Shown here one piece after another: positions 25,249 to 33,260 of a stretch of 64,000 nt of DNA. The notes under the pieces are model-generated. The model searched no databases. It saw only the letters and a list, made by a program, of their open reading frames with translations, and had not been told where the DNA came from. The translations under genes and the position numbers were made by a program. The first letter of the stretch is position 1, and the number at the start of each line of letters is the position of its first letter. This DNA is from Myxococcales bacterium (lineage in GTDB: Bacteria > Myxococcota_A > Bradymonadia > UBA7976 > UBA1532). The stretch is taken from contig JACKDN010000004.1 of assembly GCA_020633465.1 (NCBI GenBank), positions 124,001 to 188,000 on the forward strand, in the 5' to 3' direction.

Positions 25249-26691
25249 ATGAAGCGACGCATCTCACTCCTCACCGCCCTGGTCGGCGGGCTGGCCCTGC
25301 CCTTCGCCACCGGCCAGGCCAAGGAGCACAAGGAGCCGACCGACGGCGCCATCACCCGCGCGCTGAGCGCCGAGCTGTTCCTCGACGAAGGCGTCCGGTC
25401 GCAGAAGATCGACGTGAAGGTCGACCACGGCATCGCCACGCTCACCGGCACCGTCGACAACGTGCTGGCGAAGGATCGCGCCGTCGAGCGCGCCCGCAGC
25501 CTGCGCGGGGTGCGAAGCGTCGTCGACCGAATCGCCGTCGTGCCCGTGGCGCGCAGCGACGCCCGCATCCGCCAGGACATCGAGTCGGCCCTCGTCGCCG
25601 ATCCCGCCGCGGACGCCTACGAGCTGCGCGTCACGGTGAACGCGGGCGAGGTGACGCTCGAAGGCACCGTCGAGTCGTACGGCGAGCGCAACCTCAGCGA
25701 GGTGGTGGCCAAAGGGGTCCGCGGCGTGCGCGCCGTCGACAACCGGGTGATCGTCAAGTCCCCCGACCACCGGCCCGACCACGAGATCCTGCACGACATC
25801 AACGGCCGGCTGACGCGCTCCATCGAGGTCGACGCGGATCTGGTCGAGGTCGACGTGAACGACGGCGTCGTGGCGCTCACGGGCATCGTCGGCAGCGCCG
25901 CCGAGAAGGCCCGCGTCGCCCGGATGGCCTGGACGGCCGGCGTGAAGAACGTCGAGACGAAGGGCCTCGAGGTGCGCAGCTTCGCCCGCGACGACGACAA
26001 GCGCCAGGCGGGGATGCCGGCGCCCACGGACGACGCGATCGTCGCCGCCATCCGCTCCGCCCTCGGTGAGGATCCCCGGGTGTCGACCTTCAGCCCGGTG
26101 ATCGAGGTCGAGAACGGCGTGGTGACGCTGACCGGCATGGTCGGCAGCCTCGCCGCCAAGCTCGCCGCCGGCGACGACGCGCGCAACACCGTCGGCGTCT
26201 GGCGCGTGCGCAACCTGCTGCGCGTGCGCCCCCTCGCCGCGGTCGCCGACCGGAGCATCCGCGAGTCCATCACCCAGGCCCTGCGCCGCGACCCCTACGT
26301 CGAGCGCTACGAGGTCGGCGTCACCGTCACCAACGGCCACGCCTACCTGCAGGGCCTCGTCGGCACCGACTTCGAGCGCGACCGCGCCGCGGACCTCGCC
26401 GAGAACGCCAAGGGCGTCGTCAGCGTGCAGAACCTGCTGCGCACCAGCGAAGATCCCACGTGGGTCGACGACCTGCAGGTGAAGCAGGACATCGAAGACG
26501 AGCTGTTCTGGAGCCCCTTCGTCGACGAGGACCAGGTCGAGGTCAGCGTGGAGAACGGCGTCGCCACCCTGCGCGGCACCGTCGACACCCTGCGCGAACG
26601 CTACAACGCCGGCAGCAACGCGCTGGAAGGCGGCGCGCAGGCGGTCATCAACCGGCTGCAGGTCGAGGGGATGGAGCAGAAGGAGCTTTGA
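25249..26691 (+). CDS. Periplasmic protein with six BON domains
   Basis: 480 residues from an ATG with AAGGAGG six bases upstream. A signal peptide (ISLLTALVGGLALPFATGQA) is followed by six consecutive BON domains of about 70 residues each. The landmarks of each are an Ile-x-x-x-Ile-x-x-x-Leu helix and a Gly-Val-Val-x-Leu-x-Gly-x-Val hairpin (GIATLTGTV, GEVTLEGTV, GVVALTGIV, GVVTLTGMV, GHAYLQGLV, GVATLRGTV). OsmY, which protects E. coli under osmotic stress, has two. Six is unusually many and suggests a membrane-surface stress or phospholipid-binding function. The upstream region carries an IHF consensus site and a sigma-54-like element. Confidence 0.9.
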   Translation: MKRRISLLTALVGGLALPFATGQAKEHKEPTDGAITRALSAELFLDEGVRSQKIDVKVDHGIATLTGTVDNVLAKDRAVERARSLRGVRSVVDRIAVVPVARSDARIRQDIESALVADPAADAYELRVTVNAGEVTLEGTVESYGERNLSEVVAKGVRGVRAVDNRVIVKSPDHRPDHEILHDINGRLTRSIEVDADLVEVDVNDGVVALTGIVGSAAEKARVARMAWTAGVKNVETKGLEVRSFARDDDKRQAGMPAPTDDAIVAAIRSALGEDPRVSTFSPVIEVENGVVTLTGMVGSLAAKLAAGDDARNTVGVWRVRNLLRVRPLAAVADRSIRESITQALRRDPYVERYEVGVTVTNGHAYLQGLVGTDFERDRAADLAENAKGVVSVQNLLRTSEDPTWVDDLQVKQDIEDELFWSPFVDEDQVEVSVENGVATLRGTVDTLRERYNAGSNALEGGAQAVINRLQVEGMEQKEL

Positions 26692-26781
26692 AGCGCGTCC
26701 CCGCCTGACCGGGCCGTTCGCCGCGCGACCACCGGCCGCGCGGCGTATCCTCCTCTGTCGTTCTGATCGAGGAGACCCCGT

Positions 26782-27813
26782 TTGCTTCTCCCCCTGTCCA
26801 TCGAAGCCGCCGAGCGCGGCGTGGTGCCCGATGTCGCGGTGCGCTGGGCCATCCGGCGGCTGCTGCGGGCGCGGCTGAAGGCCGAGCGGGCGGCGGGGGC
26901 GGAGGACCTGGACGCCTTCGTAGCGTGGATGGCCGACGGGCCGGTGGCCGAGGCGACGGGGGACGCGAACGCGCAGCACTACGCGGTGCCGCCGGCGTTC
27001 TTCGAGGCGGCGTTGGGGCCGTGGCTGAAGTACAGCTGCGGGTACTGGCCCACGGGCGTCGAGACGCTGGCGAAGGCCGAAGAGACCATGCTGGGGATGA
27101 CGGCGGCGCGGGCCGGGGTCGAGGACGGCATGCGGGTGCTCGACCTGGGCTGCGGGTGGGGTTCCTTCACGCTGTGGGTCGCGTCGCAGATGCCGGGCGT
27201 GCAAGTGCACGCGGTGTCGAACTCGGCCCCGCAGCGCGCGTACATCGAGCGGGCCTGCGTCGCGCGCGGGTTGCGGAACGTGCGCGTGACGACCTGCGAC
27301 GTGAACGTCTTCGACCCGGGGGAGCGTTACGACCGCGTGGTGTCGGTGGAGATGTTCGAGCACGTACGCAACTGGCCGACGCTGTTCGAGCGGGTGGCCG
27401 GTTGGCTCGAGCCCGCGGGGCGGTTCTTTCAGCACGTCTTCTGTCATCGGTCGCTGGCGTATCGCTTCGAAGTCCGGGGTGACGCCCCGGACCCCTCCGA
27501 TTGGATGGCGCGGCACTTCTTCACCGGCGGTCTGATGCCGGCCTTCGCGTTGCCGGAGAGCGTGCCGGGGCCGCTGACAGTGGAGCGTCAGTGGCGCGTG
27601 GACGGTACGCACTACGCGCAAACGTGCGAGGCGTGGCTGGCCAACGTCGACGGCGCGCGGGACGCGGTGCTCGACGTGTTGGGCCCCGACCCGGAGCTCG
27701 CCCGGCGGCGCTACCATCGCTGGCGGCTGTTCTTCCTGGCCTGCGCCGAGCTGTTCGGCTTCCGCGGCGGCGAGGAGTGGTTCGTCGCGCACACGCTGCT
27801 GAGGCGGCGCTGA
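26782..27813 (+). CDS. Cyclopropane-fatty-acyl-phospholipid synthase-like SAM methyltransferase
   Basis: 343 residues from a TTG with a GAGGAGA site upstream. The SAM pocket is LDLGCGWGSFTLWVA, preceded by the family hallmark AQHYAVPPAFFEAALGPWLKYSCGYW. VSVEMFEHVRNW and a late HFFTGGLMPAF follow, as in Cfa/mycolic-acid cyclopropane synthases. These enzymes add a methylene or methyl group to unsaturated acyl chains in membrane lipids. The N-terminal lipid-binding part is short compared with E. coli Cfa. The stop overlaps the start of a DUF1295 membrane protein (TGATG), so the pair acts together. Confidence 0.92.
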   Translation: MLLPLSIEAAERGVVPDVAVRWAIRRLLRARLKAERAAGAEDLDAFVAWMADGPVAEATGDANAQHYAVPPAFFEAALGPWLKYSCGYWPTGVETLAKAEETMLGMTAARAGVEDGMRVLDLGCGWGSFTLWVASQMPGVQVHAVSNSAPQRAYIERACVARGLRNVRVTTCDVNVFDPGERYDRVVSVEMFEHVRNWPTLFERVAGWLEPAGRFFQHVFCHRSLAYRFEVRGDAPDPSDWMARHFFTGGLMPAFALPESVPGPLTVERQWRVDGTHYAQTCEAWLANVDGARDAVLDVLGPDPELARRRYHRWRLFFLACAELFGFRGGEEWFVAHTLLRRR

Positions 27814-28625
27814 TGGGTCCCTGGCGGGACGCCTGGAGCGTTCACCTGGAGGGGCTGGCGCTGGTCGCCGGCGTGCTCTCGCTCGTCTGGGTGGTGAGCG
27901 TCGTGAAGAAGGACGCGAGCATCATCGACCCCTGCTGGGGCCCCGGCTTCGTCCTCATCGGCTGGTATTGGCACCTGCGCTTCGGCGCCGAGTCGCTGCG
28001 CGCGGCGGCGCAGCTGGGCGCGGTGACGCTGTGGGGCGTTCGGCTGGGCGCCTACCTCACCTGGAGGGCGTGGGGCGAGGAGGAAGACCGGCGCTACCAG
28101 GCGATGCGCGCGCAGGCACCGCGAGCGTTCCCGTGGGTGAGCCTGGTCAGCGTGTTCTGGCTGCAGGCGGTCATCCTGGCGGTGGTCGCGGCGCCGCTGT
28201 TCGTGGTGCAGGGGGCGACCGGGGCGCCCGGTTGGACGCTGCTCGATGGTGTGGGTGTGGGCCTGTTCGCGGTGGGGCTGGCCTTCGAGAGCGTCGGCGA
28301 CTGGCAGCTCGCGCGCTTCAAGGCCGATCCCGCGAACGCGGGCAAGGTGCTCGACCGCGGGCTGTGGCGCTACACCCGCCACCCGAACTACTTCGGCGAC
28401 GCGCTGGTGTGGTGGGGCCTGGGGCTGATGGCGGTGAGCGTCTCGGGCGGATGGCTGGCGCTCGTGGGGCCGGCGGTCATGACGCTGTTCTTGATGAAGG
28501 TGTCGGGCGTCGCGCTGCTGGAGCGTTCGCTGGCGAAGACGAAGCCCGCCTACCGCGACTACGTGCGGCGCACGCCGGCGTTCGTCCCCTGGTTTCCGAA
28601 GCGTTCAGACGAGACGCAGACGTAG
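27813..28625 (+). CDS. DUF1295 membrane protein, steroid-5-alpha-reductase-like
   Basis: 270 residues with about six to seven membrane segments (LALVAGVLSLVWVVSVV, AVILAVVAAPLFVV, LLDGVGVGLFAVGLAFESV and others). The C-terminal signature GLWRYTRHPNYFGDALVWWGLGL is diagnostic of the DUF1295/5-alpha-reductase/ICMT-like fold, in which Arg-His-Pro-Asn-Tyr binds the cofactor. It is translationally coupled (TGATG) to the cyclopropane-synthase-like gene. A role in reducing or further modifying the same fatty acyl chain is likely but not proven. Confidence 0.92.
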   Translation: MGPWRDAWSVHLEGLALVAGVLSLVWVVSVVKKDASIIDPCWGPGFVLIGWYWHLRFGAESLRAAAQLGAVTLWGVRLGAYLTWRAWGEEEDRRYQAMRAQAPRAFPWVSLVSVFWLQAVILAVVAAPLFVVQGATGAPGWTLLDGVGVGLFAVGLAFESVGDWQLARFKADPANAGKVLDRGLWRYTRHPNYFGDALVWWGLGLMAVSVSGGWLALVGPAVMTLFLMKVSGVALLERSLAKTKPAYRDYVRRTPAFVPWFPKRSDETQT

Positions 28626-28711
28626 ACCGTCGGTGCCCTGGCCAGCGAGGACGGCCAGAAGTTGGACGCCGTGGACGCTCGATACGCCGCCGGCGGGACG
28701 ACGTCGACCCA

Positions 28712-28724
28712 CAACCCTTTGATT
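28712..28724 (-). promoter_or_regulatory. Perfect match to the IHF consensus, upstream of the Rpn-like gene
   Basis: On the minus strand the bases read AATCAAAGGGTTG, fitting WATCAANNNNTTR completely. It shares 14 of 15 bases with the block upstream of the BON-domain gene and lies about 20 bases before a -24/-12-like element. Confidence 0.5.
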
Positions 28725-28742
28725 TCGCTCGCTTCATGCGCC

Positions 28743-28758
28743 CGGCACGGTCCTCGCT
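28743..28758 (+). promoter_or_regulatory. Sigma-54-like -24/-12 element of the Rpn-like gene
   Basis: CGGCACGGTCCTCGCT matches TGGCACGRNNNTTGCW at all but two positions and has the required GG-N10-GC spacing (28744-28745 and 28756-28757). The predicted start is near 28769, 35 bases before the GTG. Confidence 0.5.
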
Positions 28759-28980
28759 CTACTGTCCCGCGTTGGCCCACCCCGACCCACGGAGGCGACG
28801 ACGGTGCCCTCGGTCCTGCACGACACACTGGTGGATCTGTTCCGCCACTGCCCCACGCTGGCGCTGATGCTGGCAGGCGACCGCATCCCCGGCGCGGCCG
28901 GTCGGGCGCGGATCGTCGAGGTCGGCGACTCCACGCTCTCGCGCCTGGCGCCGCCCACCTTCGAGGCCGACCTCGTGTTG

Positions 28981-29145
28981 GGAGCCTGTTGCGCATTCGG
29001 GGCACTTCGCGGTGCACGCCCCCGAACGCTCGTCTCAGCGTTGCGAAGGCAAGTCGATATCATCGGATATCGTCATGCCTTCGCGCCTTGATCCGAGCTT
29101 TCGGTGACGCACCCCGCTCGACCCCCTCTATGCGCAACAGGCTCC
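28981..29145. mobile_element. 165-bp MITE with perfect 16-bp terminal inverted repeats
   Basis: The left end is GGAGCCTGTTGCGCAT (28981-28996) and the right end is its exact reverse complement (29130-29145). TG occurs directly before and after, consistent with a 2-bp target duplication, and removing the element with one TG restores the reading frame of the host gene. Inside are a hairpin at 28996-29026 and a 42-bp imperfect palindrome at 29043-29084 with arms GCGAAGGC/GCCTTCGC and CGATATC/GATATCG. There is no transposase gene, so it must move by a transposase in trans. The ends recall IS5-type ends only loosely, so the family is open. Confidence 0.88.
29043..29084. repeat. 42-bp imperfect palindrome in the centre of the MITE
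   Basis: Two nested arm pairs are exact: GCGAAGGC (29043-29050) with GCCTTCGC (29077-29084), and CGATATC (29055-29061) with GATATCG (29066-29072). Four-base mismatched spacers and a four-base ATCG loop separate them. It can extrude as a long hairpin on either strand. Confidence 0.85.
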
Positions 29146-29901
29146 TGGTCATCGATCCGAGCCGCGACCGCTACGGCCGAGCCGTCGCGGAAGGGGTCGT
29201 GGTCGTCGAGGCTCAACTGAGCGAGAACCCCCTGAAACGATTCTCGTGGCCGGCGTACGTCGGCTCGGCGCGCTTCCTCTGGCGCTGTCCGGTGATCGTC
29301 CTGGTCATCGCCCCCGATCCGCGGGTGGCCGAGTGGGCGCGGCAGCCCATCGAGTTGGGCGCGGGGTCCGTGATCCGCCCCGTCGTCCTCGATCCCCACG
29401 ATATCCCGCGGGTGATCGAACCCGAGACGGCGCGGGCCCGACCCGAGCTCGCTGTCCTCTCGGCGCTGATGCACAAGGACCACGGCGCCGACATCGAAGT
29501 CGTCTTCGCGGGCGCGGTCGCGGCCGACGCGGTGGCCGCGGTCGACTACGAGCGGGGCGCTGTCTACTATGACCTCGTCACCCGCGACCTGGACGCCGTC
29601 GCGCGCGCGGCGCTGGAGGCCATCATGCGGAAGGAAAAGCACACGTTCACCTCGCAGTTCGCCCGCGAGTACTACGGCAAGCTGCTGGCCGAGAACCTCG
29701 AGGAGGGCGAGCTCCTCGGTCGGCGCCACGCCCTCGTGTCGGTGCTCGACGCGCGTGGCCTGCGAGCCGACGAGGCGCAGGCGGCGCGCATCGACGCCTG
29801 CACCGACATCGATCAGCTCGACGCCTGGCTGCGTCGCGCCGTATCGGCGTCGTCCCTCGACGACGTGCTGGGCGACGACGCGTAGCGCCCAACCCTGCCC
29901 C

Positions 29902-31479
29902 TCAGGGACCGACCACCAGCCGCCGCTGCAGGTACGCGCGGTTCGGCGCGTTGAAGGCCGGCGTGCTGCTGGCCACGTCGGCCAGACTGAAGCTGGTGCC
30001 CGACTGCATCAGGTTGAAGCCCTCGGTGTCGATGTGGGCGCCGTCGACGTCGGCGCTGACCCAGGGGCCGTCGACGCCGGCCAGCAGGCCCTCGGGCGGA
30101 AGGCCTTCCCTGACCAGGCCAAGTGAGTGCCCGATCTCGTGCGCCAGCACCGAGGCCATGGCCAGGGCCAGGGTGTCCAAGGCGAAGCGGAAACGCAGGG
30201 CGCGGATCTCGGCCTGCCCCTCGAGCTGGGTGGGGTCGAAGTCGGCGTCGAGGAAGTCGGCGTCGCTGGGCAGGCTGCCGAAGGGCTGGCCGCCGGCCGC
30301 CGGCAGGTAGTCGCGCAGCAGGGTGACGGTGACGCGGTTGGCGAGCACGAAGCGCACGAACGAGGTGGTGAAGACCCCGCGGTCGGGCGCGGTGTTGTCG
30401 TCCACCGCCTGGTTGTTCCAGTCGATGGCGGCGCGACCGAAGAAGGTGCGGCCGCCCGGGGTCCACTCGGCGTCCTCTCCGCCGACGGCGATGACGCTGA
30501 AGCCCGCGGCGGCGGGATCCTCGGGGGCGTCGACGTCGCCCTCGAACACGAACCGGATGCGTACGCTGTCGTCGTCGCGCGTGCCGTCGGGGCGCAGCAG
30601 GTAGAAGGCGTGCAGCTGCTGCCGGACGGCCTCGCGGAGCTGGCGCAGCACCTCGGCGTCCCAGGCGTCGTCGCCTCCGAGCAGACCGAGCACCTCGACG
30701 GCCTCGTCGAAGTCCGGGCGGCCGTCGGGCTCGGCGACGCTGGTGACCGCGAAGCCGTCGCCCGCGGCGGCGACCTCGAGGCGGCCCCGGTCGCGCGAGA
30801 AGGTGACGAACCAGGGATCGACCTCGACGAAGGGATCGAGCTCGGGGGTCAGCTCGCGGCGCAGCACCGTGACCAGATCGGTCGTGGTGCCGGCGACGGC
30901 GGCCTGCAGGGTGAAGCGGCCAGGCGCGCCGGGCGGCGGGGTCACCACGCGGCCCTGCCAGCGGTGGCCGCTCTCGACGCGCTGCCAGCGGCCGCCGGCG
31001 GGCGCGACGTGCGCGGGCTCGATCACGTGGCGCGGCTGGTCGACGTCGACGGCGCGCCACAGCAGGTAGGGCGCCTCGGGCGGCGGCTCCCAGGCGCCGC
31101 CGTGGTCGGCGTACACCTCGATGGTCCAGCCGGCCTCGGGCAGGGCCCAGGCGAAGGTCGAGCGGGCGCCGTCCACGCGCCCCGGCTCGAGGCCGCGCAT
31201 GTCCTCGGGGATGTCGTTGACGGTCACCCACAGGTGGCGCAGCACGTCGGGCGGCCCCAGGTCGGGCGGCGCGGCGTCGAAGCGGAAGCCGGGCTCGGCG
31301 TCGGTGGTCGCGTCGCCCGGGACGTCGCCGTCGCCGGTCGTCGAGGTGGCGTCGAGATCGTCGACCGCGCCGTCGCCCGGCGCGAGGGCCGCGTCGGCCG
31401 CCGGCGTCGCGCCGTCACCGCCGCCGTCGTCGCAGGCGACCGCCAGCGCGGCCAGGAGCAGGATGAACGAGGTACGCAC
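29902..31479 (-). CDS. Lipoprotein zinc metalloprotease (HExxH)
   Basis: 525 residues from a GTG, with a signal and lipobox (LLLAALAVACDDGG) and an Asp/Ala/Gly-rich linker. The zinc-binding motif is LAHEIGHSLGLVREG near residue 430, the metzincin-like HExxHxxGxxR/H pattern in which the third ligand is unclear. The central part is beta-rich (WTIEVYADHGGAWEPPPEAPYLLW, GRFTLQAAVAGTTTDLV). Such proteins are exported peptidases, probably anchored in the outer membrane. The Met expected below the active site may be NLMQSGTSFSL. The substrate is unknown. It lies alone on its strand between the Rpn-like remnant and a divergent S1-repeat gene. Confidence 0.87.
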   Translation of the reverse strand: MRTSFILLLAALAVACDDGGGDGATPAADAALAPGDGAVDDLDATSTTGDGDVPGDATTDAEPGFRFDAAPPDLGPPDVLRHLWVTVNDIPEDMRGLEPGRVDGARSTFAWALPEAGWTIEVYADHGGAWEPPPEAPYLLWRAVDVDQPRHVIEPAHVAPAGGRWQRVESGHRWQGRVVTPPPGAPGRFTLQAAVAGTTTDLVTVLRRELTPELDPFVEVDPWFVTFSRDRGRLEVAAAGDGFAVTSVAEPDGRPDFDEAVEVLGLLGGDDAWDAEVLRQLREAVRQQLHAFYLLRPDGTRDDDSVRIRFVFEGDVDAPEDPAAAGFSVIAVGGEDAEWTPGGRTFFGRAAIDWNNQAVDDNTAPDRGVFTTSFVRFVLANRVTVTLLRDYLPAAGGQPFGSLPSDADFLDADFDPTQLEGQAEIRALRFRFALDTLALAMASVLAHEIGHSLGLVREGLPPEGLLAGVDGPWVSADVDGAHIDTEGFNLMQSGTSFSLADVASSTPAFNAPNRAYLQRRLVVGP

Positions 31480-31594
31480 GCGGCGAGGGTACGAGCGCCG
31501 CGCCGGCCGACGCAACGGGACGCGCGCGCCGGCCTTGGCGCGGCCCCCCCGACCGTGGTACGAGCGCACGCTCGCGCCCAGCCCAGGAGCCCCC

Positions 31595-33113
31595 ATGAGC
31601 GACGTGACCCCCGAGCCCGAAGACGCCCTGCTCGCGCTCGGCGCCTCCTTCGATGACCTGCACGCCATCGTCGAGGCCCGCGCCGTGCACGCCGGCGACG
31701 TCCACGACGCCACCGTCACCGCGGTCGACGGCGACACCCTCCTCGCGGACATCGACGGGCAGGTCGCCCGCGCGCCCATCTCGGACTTCGCGATGGCGCC
31801 CGCCGTCGGCGACACCGTGCGGCTGTACGTCGAGCAGGTGCTGGCCGACGGGCTGCAGTGCTCGCACCACAAGGCGCTTCGCCTCGACCTGTTCGAGCGG
31901 CTCGAGAACCTGGCCGCCGAGGGTCAGACCCTCGAGGGCACCGTCACCGCCGAGATGAGCGGCGGCTGGGCCGTCGACGTGGGCATGAAGGCGTTCCTGC
32001 CGCGCCGGCAGCTCGACGCGCCGCAGGGCGACCTCGAGACCATGCTGGGCAGCACCTTGACCGTGCGGGTGCTGCGCTGGGACGACCGCAAGAACTGGTT
32101 CGTCCTGTCGACGCGCGCCGCGCAGCCGGCGGTCGAGCAGGAGCCCGTCGCCCTCGACGAGATCGAGGAAGGCGAGGTGCGCAGCGGCCAGGTGGTGCGC
32201 ATGGCCGACTTCGGCGCCTTCGTCGACCTGGGCGGCGTGACCGGCCTGCTGCACATCAACGACCTGACCTGGGGCCGCCCCAACCACCCGAGCGAGGTGG
32301 TCGAGGTGGGCGACACCGTCAAGGTGAAGGTGCTGAAGGTCGACGAGAAGAAGAAGCGCGTCGGCCTGGGCATGAAGCAGCTTCAGCCGCACCCGTGGAC
32401 CAGCGCGACGAACGCCTACCCCGTCGGCAGCAAGGTCAGCGGCAAGGTCATCTCGCTGGTGAACTACGGCGCCTTCGTCGAGGTGGCGCCGGGCATCGAG
32501 GGGCTGGTGCACGTGTCCGAGCTGGCCTGGGACCGCCGCATCCAGCACCCCAAGGAGGTGCTGACCGTCGGTGAGACCGTCGACGCCGTCGTCGTGCTGT
32601 GCGATCCCGAGCACCAGAAGCTGAAGCTGAGCGTCAAGCGCACGCTGCCCAGCCCGTGGTCGAAGCTGCGCGAGGCGCTGCCGCCCGGCACCCGCATCGA
32701 GGGGCCCATCCGCAGCATCACCGACTTCGGCCTGTTCGTGTCGATCGCCGAGGGCATCGACGGCCTGGTGCACCGCAGCGACGTCGGGTGGGAGCGCGAC
32801 GACAGCCCGCTGACCGATCGCTTCCGCCGCGGCCAGAAGGTGCAGGTGATGGTGCTCGACATCGACGACGAGCGCGAGCGGGCCAGCCTGGGCATGAAGC
32901 AGCTCCTGCCGCGGCCGTCGCCGGACGCCGAGCCCGCGGCCGCGAAGGCTGAAGAGGACGAGCAGGCCGCGGCCGCGCCGACCGAGGCGCCCGAGGCGGC
33001 CCAGCGCGCCGCGCAGGCCGCGCCGGCCGATCCGGCCCCCGCCGCCGCGAACCCCGCCCCAGGCCCCCGCGGCCGACGCGCCGCCCGCGACGGATCCCAC
33101 CCCCGAGGGCTGA
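31595..33113 (+). CDS. S1-repeat RNA-binding protein (RpsA-like), frameshifted at its C-terminus
   Basis: The gene starts at ATG 31595 with an AGGAG site. It holds five S1 repeats, of which the last three are canonical: GQVVRMADFGAFVDLGGVTGLLHINDL, GKVISLVNYGAFVEVAPGIEGLVHVSEL and IRSITDFGLFVSIAEGIDGLVH. It ends in an Ala/Pro/Glu-rich tail. The printed frame then runs on for 1.4 kb. In the neighbouring frame the tail reads APAADAPPATDPTPEG and stops at 33111-33113, so one C is probably missing from the CCCC run near 33055. Proteins of this build bind mRNA during translation initiation or transcript turnover. It is about 505 residues, similar to ribosomal protein S1. Confidence 0.87.
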
Positions 33114-33203
33114 CGCTCCCCCGCGGCTCGGAGATCCGTCGCGCCCTCTCGGACTTCCGAGGCGTCGGCCGAACGCTCCCCCGCCCCTTCGCGCTTTCGC
33201 GCG

Positions 33204-33219
33204 TGGCACGCACGGTGCA
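33204..33219 (+). promoter_or_regulatory. Sigma-54-type promoter of the beta-propeller lipoprotein
   Basis: TGGCACGCACGGTGCA keeps GG (33205-33206) and GC (33217-33218) ten bases apart and matches the -24 box TGGCACG exactly; the -12 box is GTGCA instead of TTGCA. The predicted start is about 30 bases before the ATG at 33261. Confidence 0.5.
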
Positions 33220-33260
33220 ATTCGCCCCTCTCACTCGACACTCGACCGGGAGAGGGACGG

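Larger units (their letters stand above)
28804..29885 (+). pseudogene. Rpn/PD-(D/E)XK nuclease-like gene split by a MITE
   Basis: The gene begins at a GTG with GGAGG eight bases upstream. Its first 59 codons (LHDTLVDLFRHCPTLALML to FEADLVL) match the N-terminus of Rpn-family putative nucleases common in myxobacteria. The 165-bp element at 28981-29145 then interrupts it. Joining base 28980 to base 29148 gives an open frame of about 304 codons with a PD-(D/E)XK core: Asp in EADLVLVID, Glu-x-Gln in VVVVEAQL, and a C-terminal helical tail (REYYGKLLAENLEEGELLG). As it stands, the N-terminal piece ends at 29091. The C-terminal piece could only restart at the ATG (29130) inside the right end of the element. 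The original function would be a DNA endonuclease promoting recombination. Confidence 0.85.

Noticed and set aside
25264..27792. Minus-strand open frame opposite the BON-domain and cyclopropane-synthase genes
   Set aside because: His/Arg/Asp-rich product with no motif; the plus-strand genes are well supported.
28804..29091. A free-standing 95-residue protein
   Set aside because: Residues 1-59 are the start of the Rpn-like gene, and the remaining 36 are encoded by the MITE; the element ends explain the frame.
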